Assembly: GCA_030618905.1 (NCBI GenBank)
Contig: JAUXCL010000071.1
Location: 1-10,505, forward strand
Source: Bacteroidales bacterium
GTDB lineage: Bacteria > Bacteroidota > Bacteroidia > Bacteroidales > B18-G4
DNA: 10,505 nucleotides
Direction of reading: 5' to 3'
Of this stretch, positions 6,021-10,505 are shown piece by piece. A program made the translations under genes and the position numbers. The notes beneath the pieces were generated by a model. It had not been told where the DNA came from and did not search any database. It saw only the letters and a program-made list of their open reading frames with translations. Within the stretch, counting starts at the first letter, position 1; every line of letters starts with the position of its first letter.

Positions 6021-9000
6021 ATGGGATTTAAGTATAAGGAATACAAAAAATTAAACCTGACGCAAACGGGAATTGATGTTGGCAAGTATTGGAAGGAGCA
6101 TAAAGTCTTTGAAAAAAGTCTTGAAAAGACTGCTGGAAACAAGCCATTCGTGTTTTATGAGGGCCCCCCTTCAGCCAACGGAAGGCCTGGCATCCACCAT
6201 GTACTCTCACGTGCCATCAAAGATCTCTTCTGCCGTTACAAAACCATGAAGGGCTATTATGTGGAGCGCATGGCCGGCTGGGATACACATGGACTGCCTG
6301 TTGAGATCCAGGTGGAAAAAACCCTGGGGATCACCAAAGAAGATATTGGAAAGAAGATCTCAGTTGAAGATTACAATAAGGCATGCCGTGTTGAGGTCAT
6401 GAAATTTAAGGACCAGTGGGATGAGCTGACGGAGGAAATGGGTTATTGGGTTGACCTGGAGCATCCTTATATGACATTTACCAATAAGTACATCGAGACG
6501 GTCTGGCATTTGCTGGCCAAATTGTATGAAAAAGGCTTACTCTACAAAGGCTATTCCATCCAACCTTATTCGCCTGCTGCCGGTACAGGCCTGAGCTCAC
6601 ATGAGCTGAATATTCCCGGATGCTATCGTGATGTCAAAGATTCCACGGTGGTAGCCCAGTTTAAGCTTCTCAGAAATAAAGAATCAGCTTTTCTGTTTGA
6701 GATGGCAGGGGATGAAATCTTCTTCCTGGCATGGACAACTACACCATGGACCCTTCCTTCAAATACCGCACTGGCAGTTGGTAAGAAGATTGACTATATC
6801 GCTGTCAGGACCTTTAATCCATATACCCATAAGCCCATTGTTGTAATCCTTGCGAAGGAATTGAAAGACAAATACTTCCCGGAGAAGAATACGGAATTGA
6901 AACTGGAAGATTATGAGCCGGGACAGAAACATATCCCTTTCAAAGTGATTGGTGAGTTCAAAGGGAAAACTTTGGAGGGTATCCGTTTTGAACAGCTTCT
7001 TCCTTATGCCCAGCCTGAAGACGGAGATGGCTTCAGGGTTGTGCCCGGGGATTTTGTGACTACCGAAGAAGGTACGGGAATCGTTCATATAGCGCCAAGC
7101 TTTGGTGCTGATGACTTCAAGGCTGGCAGGGAAAACGGAATCGGGTCGCTAACGATGGTCGACAAGCAAGGCCGGTTTATTGAGCAGATGGGCGAATTTG
7201 CGGGGCGCTATGTGAAAAATGAATATGCTCCGGATTTTGATCCGGAGAAAGCTGAAGATACCGTTGATATTGACATCATCGTTAAGCTAAAGAAGGAAAA
7301 CAAAGCCTTTAAAATCGAGAAATACGAACACAGCTATCCACATTGTTGGAGGACGGATAAACCCATCCTGTATTATCCACTCGACAGCTGGTTTATCAGG
7401 TCGACGGCTTATAAAGACGAGATGCTGGCTTTGAACCAGGATATCAACTGGAAGCCTGCTGCCACAGGAACAGGGCGTTTTGGCAACTGGCTGGAAAACC
7501 TGGTCGACTGGAACCTGTCGAGGTCCAGGTATTGGGGAACACCATTGCCCATCTGGAGAACAGGGGATAGCAGTGAAGTCATATGTATTGGCTCTGCTGA
7601 TCAGCTGAAATCAGAAATTGATAAAGCCATAGAAGCCGGTTTTATGGAGTCAAATCCAATGGAAAAGTTTGTTCCCGGTGAAATGTCGGAAGAGAACTAT
7701 AACACATTCGATCTGCACAGGCCTTATGTGGATGATATCATACTGGTTTCCCCAAAAGGAAAGAAAATGCAACGTGAGCTTGACCTGATCGACGTATGGT
7801 TCGATTCAGGTGCCATGCCTTATGCACAATTTCATTACCCTTTTGAAAACGAAGAAAAATTTAAGGATTATTTTCCTGCCGACTTTATTGCAGAAGGAGT
7901 GGACCAGACCAGGGGATGGTTCTTTACACTGCATGCCATTGCAGTCATGCTTTTCGATTCTGTCGCATATAAGACCTGCGTTTCCAATGGCCTGGTGCTG
8001 GATAAAAATGGCAATAAAATGTCTAAGCGCCTGGGCAACACAGCAGATCCTTCTGATACCATTCATCATTTTGGCCCTGATGCTACCCGCTGGTATATGC
8101 TTACCAATACCCAACCCTGGGATAACCTGAAGTTTGATCATGAAGGCATTAAAGATGTGGTCAGGAAATTCTTTGGTACACTTTATAACACCTATGCTTT
8201 TTTCGCATTGTATGCCAATATCGATGGTTTTGTTTACAAGGAAGATGAAATTCCATTTACAGAGCGCCCCGAAATTGATCGCTGGATCCTTTCCGAGCTG
8301 AATTCATTGATCAAATTCGTAGATGAGAGCTATGCTGATTATGAACCGACTAAAGCCGGAAGGGCCATTGCCGAATTTGTGGATGAGCACCTCAGCAACT
8401 GGTACGTGAGGCTGAGCCGCCGCCGTTTCTGGAAAGGTGAATACTCTGCAGACAAGATCTCGTCATACCAGACACTTTATACATGCCTGGAGAAGGTAGC
8501 CCAACTATCTGCACCCATAGCACCTTTCTTTTCCGACAGGTTGTTTATGGACCTGAACACGATAAGTGGACAAGTTAATGCAGAATCGGTTCACCTGTCA
8601 GATTTTCCGGAAGCCAACGAAGACTTTATCGACAAGAACCTGGAAGAAAGAATGGAACTTTCACAGAAGTTCTCATCCATGATTTTATCCTTAAGGAAAA
8701 AATCTAATATCAGGGTACGTCAACCCCTGAACAAGATCATGATCCCGGTATTGAACAAGAAATTCCAGCAGCAGTTACAAGCTGTTGAGAGCCTGATCTT
8801 GTCAGAGGTTAATGTAAAAGAAGTTGATTACCTGACGGATGCTGCAGGTGTCCTGGTGAAGAAGATCAAACCTGATTTTAAGATACTGGGACCGAAATAT
8901 GGCAAAATGATGAAGCAGATTGCTGCGGCCATCAACCTGCTTTCCCAGGATGACATCAATAAAATTGAAAAGAACGGCCACTATGAACTGGTTGTTGACA

Positions 9001-9386
9001 ATAATTCACTTGATATTCTGTTATCTGATGTGGAAATTGTCACAGAGGATATCCCGGGCTGGTTGATTTCAAATGCAGGAAGCTTTAGCGTTGCCCTGGA
9101 TGTGACCATGACACCCGAACTCAGGGAAGAAGGCATTGCGCGTGACCTGGTAAACAGGATACAAAACCTTAGGAAAGACAAGGGTTTTGAGGTGACGGAT
9201 AAGATCAGGATCCAGGTCGGAAGTAATGAATTTTTGAACCCGGCAATTCAGAATAATTTTTCTTATATTTGTTCTGAAACATTGGCTGAAAGTTTGGATA
9301 TTGTGGATCAGCTTGATGATCCGAAAAAGGAGAATATCACCTTGTCAGATGAGATTTCGACGCAGGTGGCAATAAAAAAGTTTTAA
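6021..9386 (+). CDS. ileS: Isoleucyl-tRNA synthetase, type 2
   Basis: This cytoplasmic class I aminoacyl-tRNA synthetase charges tRNA-Ile with isoleucine. From ATG 6021 the protein is 1121 aa, usual for the long Bacteroidota form. Catalytic motifs are present: the HIGH-type signature in PPSANGRPGIHHV (GIHH, 57–60) and the KMSKS loop NKMSKRLGN (666–670). The CP1 editing domain, which clears Val-tRNA, shows WTTTPWTLPSNTA (238–250) and GTGIVHIAPSFGADDF (351–366). The anticodon-binding domain follows KMSKS. The C-terminus has the extended region with LREEGIARDLVNRIQNLRK and lacks a visible C-terminal zinc cysteine cluster, as expected of type 2 (eukaryote-like) enzymes, which are generally less sensitive to mupirocin than type 1. 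The start MGFKYKEYKKLNL matches family N-termini; the TTG at 5982 would add 13 unlikely residues. The next gene begins 25 bases downstream. Confidence 0.97.
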   Translation: MGFKYKEYKKLNLTQTGIDVGKYWKEHKVFEKSLEKTAGNKPFVFYEGPPSANGRPGIHHVLSRAIKDLFCRYKTMKGYYVERMAGWDTHGLPVEIQVEKTLGITKEDIGKKISVEDYNKACRVEVMKFKDQWDELTEEMGYWVDLEHPYMTFTNKYIETVWHLLAKLYEKGLLYKGYSIQPYSPAAGTGLSSHELNIPGCYRDVKDSTVVAQFKLLRNKESAFLFEMAGDEIFFLAWTTTPWTLPSNTALAVGKKIDYIAVRTFNPYTHKPIVVILAKELKDKYFPEKNTELKLEDYEPGQKHIPFKVIGEFKGKTLEGIRFEQLLPYAQPEDGDGFRVVPGDFVTTEEGTGIVHIAPSFGADDFKAGRENGIGSLTMVDKQGRFIEQMGEFAGRYVKNEYAPDFDPEKAEDTVDIDIIVKLKKENKAFKIEKYEHSYPHCWRTDKPILYYPLDSWFIRSTAYKDEMLALNQDINWKPAATGTGRFGNWLENLVDWNLSRSRYWGTPLPIWRTGDSSEVICIGSADQLKSEIDKAIEAGFMESNPMEKFVPGEMSEENYNTFDLHRPYVDDIILVSPKGKKMQRELDLIDVWFDSGAMPYAQFHYPFENEEKFKDYFPADFIAEGVDQTRGWFFTLHAIAVMLFDSVAYKTCVSNGLVLDKNGNKMSKRLGNTADPSDTIHHFGPDATRWYMLTNTQPWDNLKFDHEGIKDVVRKFFGTLYNTYAFFALYANIDGFVYKEDEIPFTERPEIDRWILSELNSLIKFVDESYADYEPTKAGRAIAEFVDEHLSNWYVRLSRRRFWKGEYSADKISSYQTLYTCLEKVAQLSAPIAPFFSDRLFMDLNTISGQVNAESVHLSDFPEANEDFIDKNLEERMELSQKFSSMILSLRKKSNIRVRQPLNKIMIPVLNKKFQQQLQAVESLILSEVNVKEVDYLTDAAGVLVKKIKPDFKILGPKYGKMMKQIAAAINLLSQDDINKIEKNGHYELVVDNNSLDILLSDVEIVTEDIPGWLISNAGSFSVALDVTMTPELREEGIARDLVNRIQNLRKDKGFEVTDKIRIQVGSNEFLNPAIQNNFSYICSETLAESLDIVDQLDDPKKENITLSDEISTQVAIKKF

Positions 9387-9411
9387 TGTTTTACACTCTA
9401 ATACTAAACCT

Positions 9412-9822
9412 ATGAATAAGCAAGACACAAAGAAGAAGGATAATCAGGTGAAAACCAGGTATTCAGATGAAGAGCTTGAAGAATTCAAACAAATCATTCT
9501 GGAGAAGTTGGATAAAGCAAACAGGGACCTGAAAATGCTTACAGAAGCATTTACCAATACTGATGAACATGGAACAGATGATACTTCGCCAACATTCAAG
9601 GTGCTTGAAGAGGGTTACCAGGTATTGTCAAAAGAAGAAAACAGCCGCCTTGCTGCCCGCCAGAGCAAGTTCATCCAGAACCTGGAGAATGCCCTGGTCA
9701 GGATTGAAAATAAGACTTATGGTATTTGCAGGTCTACAGGAAAGCTGATCTCGAAAGAAAGGCTAAGGAGTGTTCCTCATGCTACATTAAGTATTGATGC
9801 CAAGTTGAAGCAATCCAAATAA
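9412..9822 (+). CDS. DksA/TraR-family RNA polymerase-binding regulator, zinc-finger cysteines lost
   Basis: The 136-aa protein has the layout of the DksA/TraR family: a lysine-rich N-terminus, a helical hairpin (about 18–48 and 68–100) with acidic tip TDEHGTDDTSPTF, and a C-terminal finger-like segment, TYGICRSTGKLISKERL then VPHATLSI. DksA proteins insert the hairpin into the RNA polymerase secondary channel to modulate initiation, often with ppGpp. Here only one cysteine (C106) remains, so a four-cysteine zinc site is impossible; this is typical, as far as I recall, of the Bacteroidota lineage found between ileS and lspA. The tip is DDTS rather than the DxxDxA of E. coli DksA, so activity may differ. 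It starts 25 bases after ileS and ends 15 bases before lspA, so it is probably co-transcribed. No Shine-Dalgarno site precedes ATG 9412. Confidence 0.9.
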   Translation: MNKQDTKKKDNQVKTRYSDEELEEFKQIILEKLDKANRDLKMLTEAFTNTDEHGTDDTSPTFKVLEEGYQVLSKEENSRLAARQSKFIQNLENALVRIENKTYGICRSTGKLISKERLRSVPHATLSIDAKLKQSK

Positions 9823-9837
9823 TTTCCCCATTATATA

Positions 9838-10434
9838 GTGAAAAAAGCACTGATTATCATTTTTATTATCCTGGTCATTGACCAGGTTTTTAAATTTTGG
9901 ATCAAGACCCATATGAACATTGGCCAGGAGTACAGTGTGATTGGCGATTGGTTCCTGCTCCATTTTACAGAAAATGAGGGAATGGCTTTTGGGATGCGTA
10001 TCGGGGGATCATTTGGCAAGCTGATCCTCAGTATCTTCCGGATCATCGCCGTGTGTGTGATCGGTTATTATTTGTATCGCCTGACCTTGAAAAAAAGTAA
10101 TTTCGGTTTGGTCCTTTCCATTTCCCTTATCCTTGCCGGAGCCCTGGGCAACATCATCGATTCTGCATTTTATGGTTTATTATTCAGCCACAGCAGCTAC
10201 CATACGGTAGCTACCTTCCTGCCCGAAGGCGGTGGATATGGCAGCTTCCTGCATGGTAAAGTAGTAGACATGCTCTATTTCCCCCTGATTCAAGGCAATT
10301 TCCCCGGCTGGTTCCCCATCTGGGGTGGTGACACTTTCATTTTCTTCCGGCCGGTATTTAACATCGCAGATTCTTCAATCACAGTGGGTGTTTGCTTACT
10401 GTTGGTGTTTCAAAGGAGGTTTTTTAAGAAATAG
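9838..10434 (+). CDS. lspA: Prolipoprotein signal peptidase (signal peptidase II)
   Basis: This inner-membrane aspartic peptidase cleaves the signal peptide of diacylglyceryl-modified prolipoproteins. The 198-aa protein has four hydrophobic segments at about 4–22, 62–80, 89–107 and 180–191. Conserved motifs are LVIDQVFKFW (N-terminal), TENEGMAFG, GALGNIIDS (Asp108), GKVVDMLYFPL (Asp144) and FNIADSSITVG (Asp178); the last two aspartates correspond to the catalytic dyad. It is longer than proteobacterial LspA because of a loop at about 113–172 (LPEGGGYGSFLHG and FPIWGGDTF), which is usual in Bacteroidota. The start is GTG 9838: an in-frame TAG (9835–9837) lies immediately upstream, and the next ATG (codon 26) would remove the first membrane helix. 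It is the last gene of the ileS operon in this window. It ends in TAG, followed 5 bases later by a heptanucleotide array. Confidence 0.95.
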   Translation: MKKALIIIFIILVIDQVFKFWIKTHMNIGQEYSVIGDWFLLHFTENEGMAFGMRIGGSFGKLILSIFRIIAVCVIGYYLYRLTLKKSNFGLVLSISLILAGALGNIIDSAFYGLLFSHSSYHTVATFLPEGGGYGSFLHGKVVDMLYFPLIQGNFPGWFPIWGGDTFIFFRPVFNIADSSITVGVCLLLVFQRRFFKK

Positions 10435-10439
10435 AATCA

Positions 10440-10500
10440 GTTATAGGTTATAGGTTATAGGTTATAAGTTATAAGTTATAAGTTATAAGTTATAAGTTGT
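10440..10500 (+). repeat. Heptanucleotide tandem array after lspA: 3 GTTATAG + 5 GTTATAA units
   Basis: Eight consecutive 7-base units fill 10440–10495: three GTTATAG followed by five GTTATAA, then a degenerate GTTGTTA that runs to the window edge. Rotated, the main unit is AGTTATA, comparable with AGTACAA and AGTGAAC in the other two arrays. It starts 5 bases after the lspA stop. The high unit identity suggests recent expansion. No stem-loop or clear terminator is visible between lspA and the array. Confidence 0.9.
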
Positions 10501-10505
10501 TAAAA

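Noticed and set aside
5495..6142. 215-aa minus-strand open frame
   Set aside because: It crosses the end of the cysteine-rich gene, the ileS promoter and the ileS start; no recognisable protein features, so an antisense shadow.
7806..8141. Overlapping open frames inside ileS on both strands
   Set aside because: They fall within the catalytic and KMSKS region of ileS, which fully explains the sequence.
10440..10500. CRISPR-like repeat
   Set aside because: Units are 7 bases and directly adjacent with no spacers.

Overview
The window looks like chromosome from a member of the Bacteroidota, probably a free-living or uncultured relative of the Bacteroidales. Four things point there: the gene order ileS – DksA/TraR-family gene – lspA, a long type 2 IleRS, a type IX secretion (T9SS) C-terminal sorting domain, and a TTG-N19-TAnnTTTG promoter, with little sign of Shine-Dalgarno sites.

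Left part (1–3323, minus strand, AT-rich). A two-gene secreted-protein unit is read leftward. First comes a beta-propeller protein with Asp-box repeats and a T9SS type A sorting domain (2055–3323). Ten bases after it lies a large papain-family (C1A) cysteine peptidase fused to a predicted right-handed beta-helix. The peptidase gene runs off the left edge and is interrupted by one frameshift and one in-frame TAG, although its catalytic residues are all preserved. It gives no intact open frame and is easily missed.

Middle (3324–5902). A 199-base gap with a heptanucleotide array precedes a minus-strand exported polysaccharide deacetylase (3523–4608) that appears to start at TTG. A 56-base divergent region with an inverted repeat separates it from two tightly spaced plus-strand genes: an unrecognised helical protein of 171 aa and a cysteine-rich protein resembling the DUF6125 family.

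Right part (5903–10505, plus strand). After a repeat/hairpin region and a good Bacteroidota promoter comes a housekeeping operon: ileS, a DksA/TraR-family regulator without zinc cysteines, and lspA (prolipoprotein signal peptidase, GTG start). The spacers are 25 and 15 bases.

The most unusual non-coding signal is a set of three heptanucleotide tandem arrays (units AGTACAA-like, AGTGAAC and AGTTATA). Each begins at, or within a few bases of, the stop codon of a different gene. All share the period of 7 and, on the plus strand, an AGT-type unit start. No RNA genes, CRISPR arrays, insertion sequences or phage genes were seen.
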